From Membranipora membranacea (taxonomy: Eukaryota; Bryozoa; Gymnolaemata; Cheilostomatida; Membraniporidae): a stretch of DNA of 64,000 nucleotides. A model generated the notes under the pieces. The model was not told where the DNA came from and did not search any database. It was given only the letters and a program-made list of their open reading frames with translations. Shown piece by piece: positions 1 to 12,800 of this stretch (position 1 is its first letter; each line of letters opens with the position of its first letter). The DNA lies in NCBI GenBank assembly GCA_914767715.1, contig OU612069.1:1426001-1490000 (forward strand), given 5' to 3'. A program made the position numbers and the translations under genes.

Positions 1-612
1 CATGTCATAATTAGTGGATCTACAAGTTTACATGGGTCTCCTATCATAAATAGCCGAGATGCGGCCAACAACGGTTGAAATACCCCCTTATATCACCTAT
101 ATATAACTATCGTTGAAAGGACCCTTCTTTTTCAATTTTGAAGTTGTCTTGAAAACTGACTTTGAATGTTCGTATCGATCTGATTTTTTATGGTGGTTTT
201 GTATTGACTCTATCAATGACCAAAAATTTTTTTTCCACATTACGCACCTTTTTGATGATACTAAAAGGAGTTAATGTTTGCTTTATACGCTATATGAACT
301 AAGAAAGACAATTTTTATTATACTATAAAGGAAACCTAAAAATACGCACTTTTTGAAAAACAACACACTCAGAGCATTGAGCACTGGTGTTGTGCAATGG
401 GAGGGTCAATACAAAATCACCATAAAAAAATCAGATCAGTACGAACATTTGAAGCCTGTTTTTATGGCAGAAGCAAAATTGAAAAAGGGGGTTTCACTTT
501 AGTGATAGTTATACACAAGTGATATGAGGGGTATTGCAATCGTTGTTGGCCGCATCTCGGCTATTTATGATAGGAGACCCATGTAAAGTTGTAGATCCAC
601 TAATTATGGCAT
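1..612. repeat. Foldback (long inverted-repeat) element at the left window edge
   Basis: Bases 1 to about 233 reappear as an imperfect reverse complement at about 390-612, with the unit ends CATGTCATAATTAGTGG and CCACTAATTATGGCATG. The outer 80 bases of each arm are almost identical; the inner arm parts are more diverged. The element may run past the left edge, because similarity to a diverged copy near 61.9 kb continues to the right of base 612. No coding sequence is visible. It lies downstream of the CEP135 stop codon. Confidence 0.85.
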
Positions 613-774
613 GCTCTTTCAGATTTTGGATGTTTTGAAACCATATCATCATTTTTTGATCACTTTCCCTTTTAATTTAAATTTCAAAGTTAAATTTCTC
701 ATAGAAGTGGGAAGCGAATCCATCCTAACACAACAGATTTGGATTTTACTGTATCACTTAACCCTAAAGAGCTA

Positions 775-780
775 TTTATT
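775..780 (-). terminator. Candidate polyadenylation signal of CEP135
   Basis: The minus strand reads AATAAA about 90 bases after the CEP135 stop codon. This is the usual distance for a poly(A) signal, but no transcript evidence is available. Confidence 0.45.
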
Positions 781-868
781 TTGCCAAAGAATGACAATGG
801 CTACCAAACTGCAAGATAAATTGCCTTGGCTCATAGCCTATAAGCAGAGAAACAAAGTTCACAACCAA

Positions 869-3800
869 TCACATTACAGTAGAGTAGACTGATGATGATG
901 TCTCGGTCACATACTTGCTCGGAGTTTGTTGAGGTATGGGAGTTGCCCTTCCTGAGAACATCTGAGAAGCGGGTGTGGCTTGTCCCGACCTAGATAAATG
1001 TGACCTAGATGAATCATTCGCTCTTCTAAGCTCTTGAGCTGTCTTCTCCCTCTCAAACCTTCAACAATATAATATATAATATAAATTCAACCTGTGATCC
1101 ATCTATCAAGACCCAGGCTACATATCGCTGTCCCTATTGAACAAAATGCTCGTATTCCTTCCAATGCATCATAGACAACATACATAATTTAATACTCTTG
1201 CTAATATATAAATATCACCTCTCATTAGTGATCTGGTGTCTTGATCTCTCCAGATCCTGTTCTAAATCCATAATTCTATTCCTGAGCTGAGTTATCTCCC
1301 TCGTCTGACTGTCTCTGTAATCACAAAGATAATACAAATCTAAGCTCTGAGGGATAGAGGTAAATACATGATTGTAATCATGAACACTGAGAAAATATGG
1401 CAAAGGTTATTAAATACTCTAAAATACACATTAGTCACTTAAAAAAGACAAACTCTACTGATTAGAGATACAAAGTGGATTTGAAACGAGAGTCGGACAC
1501 TTGTGACGAGTGTAGTTTTTTTCCAATGTATATAACTCACATTTTACTATCATTGAGAGTTAGTCTATCCTTCATCAGCTGAACTTCACTAGAAGTTTCC
1601 TGGACTGCCAGTTGAGCCTGAAATTCCTTCTCTCTGTTAGAAGCTAGAAGCTGCTCTAAGCTCACCAACTCCTGTCTGTCACTGAAATGATAAAATATAA
1701 TTCAATATGTTATTACACAATTTAATAAAATATGTTACATAAATCTCGTCACTAAACTCTAGAACAATACATTTGAATAGATTGTGACACAGAACAACTT
1801 CAGATCCTGTGTAAAGACCGACTCAAATCTTGGCGGGCAAACATTTTGGAAAGAGATTTTCATATTCCCAACTGATCCTATGCAGTTGACTGTTAACTCA
1901 GACCAACATCATCACATAGAACTGATTACGGCGATATACCAGGCACAACGCTTATCAGTGTACATAAACACCAACCAACTGACCATCGAACACCAAGATA
2001 TAAATAAATGTCGTCTCAGAGTTGGACTCAAGTCACCCTACGGAAGGAGAGTGATTTTGTTTGGTTTGGTTTGCGTGCCTCATTCATTTTATCACCGCAC
2101 TGATGCCTGAGGCTAGAACGCAAATGGACATGTATCTTAGATGAGATGATGTCCGTTATGAGGACATATTGTAACTTACGTGTGACTTCTATCCTTTAGA
2201 GCCTGTATTTCTCTCTCTAACTGCTCGATAGTATCGGCTGCTCTCTCACACTCTAATTCTCTCGCTGCTAACTTCCTCTGCAGAGTATCCTTACCTCCCT
2301 CCAGACGAGCAGATAAATCCCGAGTCACCGCCACATCCTGCTCTAGGTTATATCTATAAGGAGAAGAGTTATGTTTGAAAGACAAAAAACAAAAAATATT
2401 ATATCTTATTATAATTCTATTTTACAATTTGTGGTGTCAACTCTCTGAACATAATGCCCAGAGAGTGGACAACTCCAAATTGTAAGTACTAATTGTAAAT
2501 AATATTTGGAATTGTACTTATTTAGTAATTGGTATGTATTAAAGTGAACTGCTTTATTCAATACCAGGTAGACAAATAGCTTGCTAGGCAATCCACATGC
2601 CTCGGTATCTATTTGTTATGAGGAGTCAAGCAAATTACTGAATGGCATTGACTCGCAACTTAATGTTTGAAAGCATGTAGCTACAGAGTATTCTCTAAAA
2701 TTGGTAACCCCAATTCCAAAACCAAAGTATCCAACTGGTTGAGGCCACATCATCTCATAACCTTGATAAATTTTCTAAATTATGACTCAGTTCCACTTTA
2801 TTACAACTCGAGATTAACAATTAGGAAATACACCTAGCATCATAGGTTGCCTCAACTTCCTCTCCCCCTCCAATCCATTTTGCATGAACAACAGAGTTTC
2901 TATAAATTCCATATCAAACCTGTATGTACTGTGAGTTGTACACATTGTTACTAACCTCTCACCCTCCAGCTCATGTATCTTCTCATCCATATTATCCATA
3001 GCTCTCTTCTGATTGGCTATCTGACCCTCCAATGCCTGATGGGATACCTGAGTCTGTTCAAAATAAAGAAGGTTTTAAAACGGTGAGCAACAACAGACCA
3101 ATGCTTTCATATCATTATCATATCATCTCTAATAATATCTTTATAATAAGTATTTGCCGAACGAATATTTCACCTTGTTGCACAGGCTTGAAATAATGAT
3201 ACCCTTGAGGGGTCAAGTATTCGCATGAGGAGTAATTCGCCTTTATTACTATCAGACACTTACTATCCATCTTTATTTACTACGATCGCCAGTTTTAGCT
3301 AGCTAAAATTAGTGCTTGCTGGCGTTGAGTCAACATTAAGCTGGCTAGAGAAAACTCTAGGTAATATTCGCTCGCCAGCGAAGTTATTGTGACACGTTAC
3401 TGTATTTCAGATTAGTTTATCAACTCAAGGAAATCAATCAAATCTTATAATGAATCAATTCAGATATTGATGATTCCATCTGTCATCATGAAGGTTACAG
3501 TATTGACGTAGGCCCACACTGACATTGAGATTACACCATTAACATGTGTATCACTGATCGTTTGAGTCTATTTAGTATGAGTACCTAACATGTACCCGCC
3601 CCTAATTACTGAAATTTACTGCGGGTTTTCCCACCAAACTCCTCCTGATGGTACTCATACTAAGTGAATTAATTAACTCTCCAGTGATCAGAGATATACA
3701 TTCGATAGTATATCACGTTATCAGTATTGCCTTAGGGCCTACCTGTTGTAGTTCTCTATCCGTTGACTCGATCTGTTGTTGGAGTCGTCGAAGATTCTGA

Positions 3801-6800
3801 TCTTTACTTTGGAGTTCTCTCCTCATATTATGAGATTCAGATTCTAACTGACTTGTCTGCACATTATATCTCTCTGCTTCTAATGTTAATGTTCTATACT
3901 GTTCTAATAACTGTGTACGCTCTTCTTCCTGTGTAGAAATGTATAAATATGAGATAACGGTGCATTGGGTGATACTCATACACATGCCCTTTAGAGACAA
4001 CTTGGGTGATGCGTGATGCATCAAGTCATATTATTTTCTAAATTACATGAGTTTCACAACGTCAAATTTGTGTTCAATCTTTCACACAAGGTGATAATTG
4101 AAACATGTAATGTAAGAAGCTATCTTGTACATGTTTGTGCCTCGATATGCTTGCCAGACAAGCTAAATCTGATGAAGTGCCTACCTTCTGAGAGAGGACA
4201 TCTTCGACCCGTCTGACCTCAGCGATATAATCCTGTACTTGATCTGATAGTTGTGTTCTCTCATCTATTAACTCTTTGATATCATTACTAAGCCTCTGTG
4301 TCTCAGCAGTCATATTAGTCAGATCATCCTCCAGTAATCTGTTCTCTCTGTTTAATGATTGAGGAACGATTATATCATCTAAGGTTAGTGTAAAAATCTA
4401 CGTCTCAATATACCTCTATATTCTATAGCATACCATTGTGCACATTACACCAGTATCACCACCAACACCAGTGGCGCAGCCAATACCAGTAGTTTTGTCG
4501 TCAACCAAAAATCAAAATCCTGACAAAATGTAGTTTTATCAAAAATCCAAACTCCGTCAAAATCCCCACAAGACTGTGGTAAAAAGCTGTCGTTGACTAT
4601 TTATGCAGCTGACATCGTTGTAAGTATAAGTTTGACTGGCCTAAGACAGATGAGAAGTTCTAGTACTCTGCTCTTACCTGATTTGATCATCCTTGGACTG
4701 AGTCACATCAGATAGTTCTATATTCAGACTATCTATCTGTTTTCTCAGACTATTTACCTCTCTATCCTTCAGTTTTATTGTGTCTTCACTGTGTTCCAGC
4801 TATGAAACAGCAGAGATGTTTGTTATAATTCAAAGTCTACTAAGCGGAGACCAAAGGCTTATAATTTATGAATATATTTTGTCAGAGTTGAGACATGTTG
4901 TTCAGATGTTTATCAGTTCAAACTGATAACTACATGCATGGGGCCAAACCCTCTGATTTTAAGTATAGCGCCAGGTTCTCTCATCACAGTTGGGATCGCC
5001 TGATCTTCTGATCCAAACAAGGCATTGATCTCACACATGTTTCTAGCTGTGGACACTTTTTGAAGAGACTAAAGTATGTTGCAAATTGTATGATCTTAAT
5101 TAGCGTATGTGTATGTGTGTCGATGCTTTGAAACAATCCACACTGACGTAATGATATAATGATCAGGATATGATCATCAATTTCAGTAAATAACCTCAAA
5201 AAACATATCTACCTGTCTGGCTACATCCCTGTTGTTACGAACGAGCTGATTGGATCTATCCTCCTGATTGGCACACTCATCATCCAATCGGGCGCAGCGT
5301 TCTGTTTTATCATCAAGTAATGATTGTAGATTGTCTTTTTCTCTATCTAGAGAGCCTATTGTAGTTTTCAGCTGAGATAACTATAAATAGATTATTGTAC
5401 TGCAATGTACATTGTAACCTCATTGGTACGGAGGAAATAGATGATTTTCAAGGCAGAGCGTGAATAAAGTTGACATGCGCGTATATCAGCAGGGCGTACA
5501 TCAGCAGGGCGTATACATCAGCAGGGCGTATACATCAGCAGGGCGTATATCAGCAGGGCGTACATCAGCAGGGCGTATACATCAGCAGGGCGTATACTAC
5601 TGTAGTGAGTCTAGGGTTGAGTTGTCTGAAGATCATTAGTTTCATAACTGCCTTAAACTACTGCTGCCACTCAGGCAAATTTGTGCTGATTGGATTCTGT
5701 ATAACTCCAATATATCTAATTGAGACTTCGATCTGCATAATTTGCACAAACTGATCTTCAAAATCAGTAATCATCAATAATATCCACTAGTAAGACGGTA
5801 ACTATGTCACATGATAAGTTAGATAATTTATTCCATACCCTGATTTTGAAGATAAGTTTGTGCAAATTATTTGCTCATTAGGTGACAATGCTGAGATTGC
5901 AGCCTCATTTTATTAGTTTTTAGCTATACAGAATTCAATAAGCGCAAATTTGCCTGTGGGCTTGCAATGGTTTAAGGCCGGAGAGCGACCACCCTTACTG
6001 TAGAGTAGTTCTATGACTTACCTCAGTATGTAGACTTGTGACTTGTTTCTCCGAGTCAGCGAGTCTGGAGTCTAAGTCAGCACATCGAGTCGTCATACAC
6101 TGTAACTCATCCTCCTTAATACTCAATCTCTGCTGATTATCTCTCAGTGATTTCTCTCCCTCATCAGATAATAACCTGTCAGAGGATGGAGAGAGAGACA
6201 CAGATATACAAACAAAGCACGAGTGTGCTACATAGACTTAATATAATATAGACTGTCTATGGTGTGCTCAGTGGGATGTAAGAAATGTCAATCTCAAAAT
6301 ATGTTGATGATTATGATCTTAATACAAGTGCATTGTGCCTAGTGATCATTTGCGTCACTGTTGAGAAGTAGGGAGAGCAGTCTGGTTAATTTCATCAAGA
6401 GAATTTAGTTGCCTGCTCCTTGATGATAAAAGGACAACTTTCAAATTATATAAAACCTAGACAGGATGCTAACTTAAACCAGGGATTTTGACCCTTACTC
6501 TCTGTTTAAACCGATCTTGATCAATCTGCCTGTATATTGACTTGCTCCCATCCCACTAAAAGGGGCACAGTCTAGAGGTGGCAACTCCAAATGCAAGCCA
6601 ATCAGATCGAACTTGATCTAGTGCCAGAGAGTTTATCTCAAACCCCTTGCTGGAGCTACTTTGAAAACTAACAGAATAGAAGTCTCAGCTTACCTAAGTT
6701 GATTATACTGTTGATGCTGCTGCCTGTAATCTTCACTGGCCTCATTATATCTGGCAGCTTGAACTCTGACCTCTTCCTCTAATTGGCTGGTTCTACTTCT

Positions 6801-9800
6801 CAAACTATCAGCCTATAAGCATCACAATCAGATTATCTGTAGTCGGTAATCAAAATTATCCAACTTCAAAGATTAACATTACGAAGTCAGCCAAACAAAA
6901 AGCCTCTTCTCTTTTTGATCTAATTTATGATGAAAAATCACATCACATCACACCACACCACACCACACCACACCACACCACACCACACCACACCACACCA
7001 CACCACACCACACCACACCACACCACACCACACCACACCACACCACACCACACCACACCACATCACACCACACCACATCACATCACATCACATCAGTCGG
7101 CATAGCACATCAGTCGGCATAGCACTGAAAACTTTACAAAGAAATCTTAACCAAGGTAAAGCTGTATAATGCAGGTAAAGATATATGCCTCACGGCGTAG
7201 CCAGATTGAAATATTTCTTAACTGCTCACCAAGAAACTTCAACCTACCAACTTTTATATCTCTATACAATGAACTAACCTGCGCCTCGATTTCAGCCCTC
7301 TCATTATTCATCTTCCTGATTCTTGTGTGAAGCTCTTCAATCTTATCATCGTAAGTGACTCGTTCGTTTATCTGCGTCTCCGTAGCAACCTGTAGTCTCT
7401 CTCTCAGTGTATCTCTCTCTATAGTCATCTGTCTCAAGTCTGCCATAGTCTCATCTCTCTCCTAGACATAGAACGAACAATGAGACAGATATAACAAATA
7501 AAAATATATATGTCTATCTCAACAAGGTACCTCCTTATATGGACTAGAATGCTCCTGTTTGAGAGGGACACAATGGATCAACATGGTTAAACAATAAGTA
7601 TCTGTCTATAGATGTCATTTATTCCTGACAATAACTGTCACATATGCTAGGCTTGAGGATAGCTAATAAGTCAGATCAATGAGAACATTAGATCAAGTTT
7701 GATGGATTGCCTTCATTTCGAGTGGCTTGAGGGGAGCAAAAATGCCATTTGCATTAAACTTGGTAGTTAGAATAGACAGTTTTCTGAGCTCTAATTTGAG
7801 CCTCTTTTTGGAGTTGTCCTCTCTCTCTGGTACTTTTAACCCACGCCGCATAGGAAAAAGGAGCTGAAAATATAATTATCTTGCAAACCGCTTATAATAG
7901 GATAAAAATTTGGTATTGATTTAGCATCGGCATCATTGAAGACCCTGAGGGCTTAAATGAAAGCTCAGAAAACTGTCTAATAGAGACAGTCCAGAGTAGA
8001 GGAGACCACCCAGTTGGACCACCCAGTGAGACCACCCAGTTGAGACCACCCAGTTAGAATTAGAGACAGCCCAGAGTAGAGCTGTACTGACCATCTCAAT
8101 CTGTTTGAGTAGATGTTGAGCAGCGAGTGACGGACTCTTAGCTGGAGTAGACCTAGCTAGCTGTAACCTGACTCTCTGTAACTCATCCTTAGTATTAGAG
8201 TACATATCCTGTAGTCTATCTCTATCGTTAGTCAGAGATCGCACATCGCTCTCTATCTGTAAATGTGGGAGATAGAGGGACTATATATATATATATATAT
8301 ATATATGAGGTTGTGAGTTATGGGCTACAGTGTTGTCAGTTAATTCAAACCTCTGGGGACCACAAAAATGTGTCCTAATTAAGCAGAGTCTGAATTAAGT
8401 GATATTAGAATGCATTGAGATATGGCTGAAGGGACCAACTTTCCTTGTCTGAGTTAAAATGAGCTCTGAATTATAAAGTCTAAATTAAGAGGAGTACACT
8501 GTATCTGTACTGATATCTTATGTTTGGTTTCTGAAAACAGTCCTCCTAGTGAGGGTCCTCACCAGAAAGTCCCAGCGTTGAATGACAACAGCATAGAATC
8601 TTTTATTGAATTTATATGACTCAATTCCGGAACAATAGCGTTATAAGTACCCTCTATCTGTATACATGTATGAATTACAGTCACATGAATGGGGAGGACA
8701 GAGACATGATTACATAAAGTAAAGAAACCTAGTAGTAATATACGTATGTGTATATATATATATATATATATATACCTCAGACATCTGTATCTGATGTTTA
8801 TCTAACAGAGCCTGTAGATGGTCTCTCTCCTCTATGACTCTGTTTAGTCTCTGGTGACCTCCTGACCCTGGATCGGCAGCGTCTAGTCCAGGAGATATAT
8901 CCTTGTGCTGAGATCTACGCAGGCTTGAGGTACCCAACTCGGCCTTCTAATGATAATAATGAATATGTTTCACAGTTTACAAGTCAACCAGCTCGGTATT
9001 TTTGATGCTTTGGCTTGATAAATCATTGTACCAATTATCTCTTTTAGGTTAACAAGGTAGCAATAATATGCTTTATTATCAAGTCTATGATATGCATCTG
9101 ATACTCTTATAATCCTGCTATCAATCTGATATTCCAAGAGAATGATACTTTCAAGGGCAAAAAACAACCGAAGATTTTGTTGAATCCGTGAATACTTTCA
9201 ATCAATAAATCACAATTCTCACACAAAACACTGTGACATATATATTTTTTGTCTCTACCTCTTAACCCCATGCGGTAGCAGAAAGGTGCTCCGTATTATG
9301 ACACAGGTTATAACGATTCAAATTAAGCATAATCCTATCTAATAAATACTAGTCTGAGATATTACCAGACTGATGTACTCCTGTTTGTAGAAATCTCTCT
9401 CCTCATTGGCTACTCTCAGAGCTGCTTCTAAAGTACGGTCTGTGGACTTAGATCTACCCTTACTCTGTGACTGTGGAGTACGGGTGGGTGATCTACCGCC
9501 CCTTACAGGTGACCGAGAAGGTTTGATAGGAGACTGGCTAGGGCTTCTGACAGCACTGCCAGTTCCGATACGCTTATAACTGAAATATAAAGACCACAAA
9601 TTAAGATCAGCATTGTGGTGAGCAATACAAAGATAACAAGCAATGGTCTGTCTCCCAACTAGTTTGGAGGTTCTCTAAGCTAGCAAAATTGATGAAAAAA
9701 ATTAAGAATTTAGGCGGCCAATAGGTGCGAATGATATATCATCACATCAGTGCTTGGCTAATAAATATGGAAAGCTTATGGGCCTTTGTGTTAGCAGGAC

Positions 9801-12800
9801 ATCGAATACATAACCTATAAATGATATATCTGATCGGCATAGTTACAGCCAGTCCCAATATTAATATGATGGGTCAGCTGAGTTGGCTGATGCATTTGCC
9901 AGTTTTTGAATATATACATGTTTACACAGATATAGGATACTAGTGTAAACATTAGTACTTACGTCATGATCTGATTAGATACTACTAGATATATGTACTT
10001 ACGTCATGATCTGATTAGATACTAGTAGATCTTTGTACTTACGTCATGATCTGATTAGATAGTAGATCTTTGTACTTACGTCATGATCTCATTTAGACGC
10101 TCCACCTCACTCTTCCAGTAATCTCTCTCCTGCTCTAAGTTTTTAATGAGCTGATCGAATCTATTCGGTGATCTGTTCCTGAGTCGAGCTGCCTGTATAG
10201 CTGGTCCCTTCTTAGCTCTCTTATATTTATCTAATTCTACCACCAGGTCCTTCTCTGTAAAACGAACATCAAGGAAGGTTTTACTGGTATTATTTTCTAC
10301 TTCATCAATGCACAGATTTAGACACTGCCCGTCTTCACCAACTTATAGAGATTATCTGGCTCCCTATCTACTGGTAAGATTGGGCTATTAGAGTATGCAT
10401 TGTAAATTGTCTATGAAGATGGCAAATATAGAAACTTCTTGTAAAGATATCCTTAAAGTATCAAAACAATGACAATACTTGGAAGTTGTCCTCATTATGT
10501 CAATGATAGGACAACTCTGAATAAATCAATGTGATACACTGGGCATCAGGAAGTTTGGAACACTACCCGTTGGCATGCAGTCAGCATATGGCCCCTCAAA
10601 TGTTAGTTGTAGAGGTTGGGATGATTATCAGTATGCCTTTACATGCCTACTAAATCAGTCCTAGGCTATGGACAATGTCTTAGGCCACAGGCAGAAAAAC
10701 GGTAAAAAGGCAAACATTCTCTTCCATAACAGGGCTCAACATTGACTATCTAACTCTAGACAGATTTCTATTTTTTGAGTATATTATTTGTTGGCACCGC
10801 TGTTGGTGAATAAGTCTGTAACTCAGACTCTGGATAACAAAAAAGTGAAACGCAGACTAAAACTCGCACTGTGACGCTGACTTACCTGTCTGTACGAGAC
10901 GATTAACTCTGACCCCGAGTCTTCTCTTATCCTGCTGAGTTTTATCTACTAAACTCTCCAGCCTCTCAAAATCTGCTGCCTGAGACAACAAGTCAGCTAC
11001 AGAATAGAGATTTAATATAAGTCAGCATAGATAGACTGGATAGCAGCTGGGGCTAGTGTAGAGTGGTCAGTGAAATGCCGGCTGAACCGATCACATAATT
11101 GACGACCATGAAGTTGATACTGGTGCTACATGTTACACCTACATGCTACACCTACATGCTACACCTACATGTTACACCTACATGTTACAGCTACATGCTA
11201 CAGCTACATGCTACAGCTACATGCTACAGCTACATGTTACACCTACATGCTACAGCTACATGTTACACCTACATGTTACACCTACATGCTACAGCTACAT
11301 GCTACAGCTACATGCTACAGCTACATGCTACAGCTACATGTTACACCTACATGCTACACCTACATGCTACACCTACATGCTACAGCTACATGTTACACCT
11401 ACATGTTACACCTACATGCTACACCTACATGTTACAGCTACATGTTACAGCTACATGCTACACCTACATGTTACACCTACATGCTACAGCTACATGCTAC
11501 AGCTACATGCTACAGCTACATGCTACAGCTACATGTTACACCTACATGCTACACCTACATGCTACACCTACATGCTACAGCTACATGTTACACCTACATG
11601 TTACACCTACATGCTACACCTACATGTTACAGCTACATGTTACAGCTACATGCTACACCTACATGCTACAGCTACATGCTACACCTACATGTTACACCTA
11701 CATGCTACAGCTACATGTTACACCTACATGCTACAGCTACATGCTACAGCTACATGCTACACCTACATGTTACACCTACATGTTACACCTACATGTTACA
11801 CCTACATGTTACACCTACATGTTACACCTACATGCTACAGCTACATGCTACAGCTACATGTTACACCTACATGCTACAGCTACATGCTACACCTACATGT
11901 TACACCTACATGTTACACCTACATGTTACACCTACATGTTACACCTACATGCTACACCTACATGCTACAGCTACATGCTACAGCTCAGGTTTCGCAGTCA
12001 GAGTATATGATGTGCATTAGCTAAGACTGGGTGCACAAAATGTCAGCCATATCACGCTAATCCATAGTAACAGATGCAGACTCGAGGACAAACTGTACTT
12101 GGAGACCCATACAACCGTTTGTGTTGAATCTCCAATACAGATGGGATCATTTATCGTAGATCACATTCATATACCAATAACTAATTTATGACAGGATTAA
12201 AGACTACCCAAAGACCGTAGCATGTTATAGTCAGACAGTTAATCATGATAAAGTTGTGTCAGATGCAATACAATAAACAAGCATTTCCGGGGAAACTGTG
12301 ACATCATAATGCAGAGAATGAGAGTTACCTTTCCTTATGGAAGGCACTCTTTCCACCATCAATAATTCATGCCAAGTAGAGCATTGAATTTTCTCACCAT
12401 GCAAATCTGAAACAACTTTATCATAAGTATCTGTCTGACTATAACATGCTTTGGGTAGTCTCTAATAACAGTCGTCCTTGAGAGACTTACCAGCTAGTTT
12501 CTGATTTTCCTGAGTACATCTATCTAGTTGAGCTCTTAGGAGAGATAACTCCTCATCACATTTACCTAGCTCTGCACGACTCTTAGTCAGCTCTAACTTA
12601 GCTTCAGATAACTCTCTATCTGCTACCTGCAGCAGATAAACCAGACTAAATAAACGTCTAAACAACAAACTATTAATCTAAATATCGGAATAAAACATAT
12701 GTAACAGCTAAAATGTCAGAATCAAACCACCCAAAGGGGATAAAAGAGGAATGGGCTAAATAGATTCCAATGAGTTTCTTCCTGACCGTAGCGTATGCTA

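Noticed and set aside
1784-2110. 108-codon plus-strand ORF
   Set aside because: It lies in a CEP135 intron, has no domain, and lacks splice or conservation support.
6927-7169. ORF of His-Thr repeats
   Set aside because: Translation of the (ACACC)n microsatellite.
11099-12024. Three overlapping plus-strand ORFs of about 300 codons
   Set aside because: They are the three frames of a 13-bp satellite. The products are the same Cys/Tyr/His/Leu-rich repeat in each frame, with no independent coding evidence.
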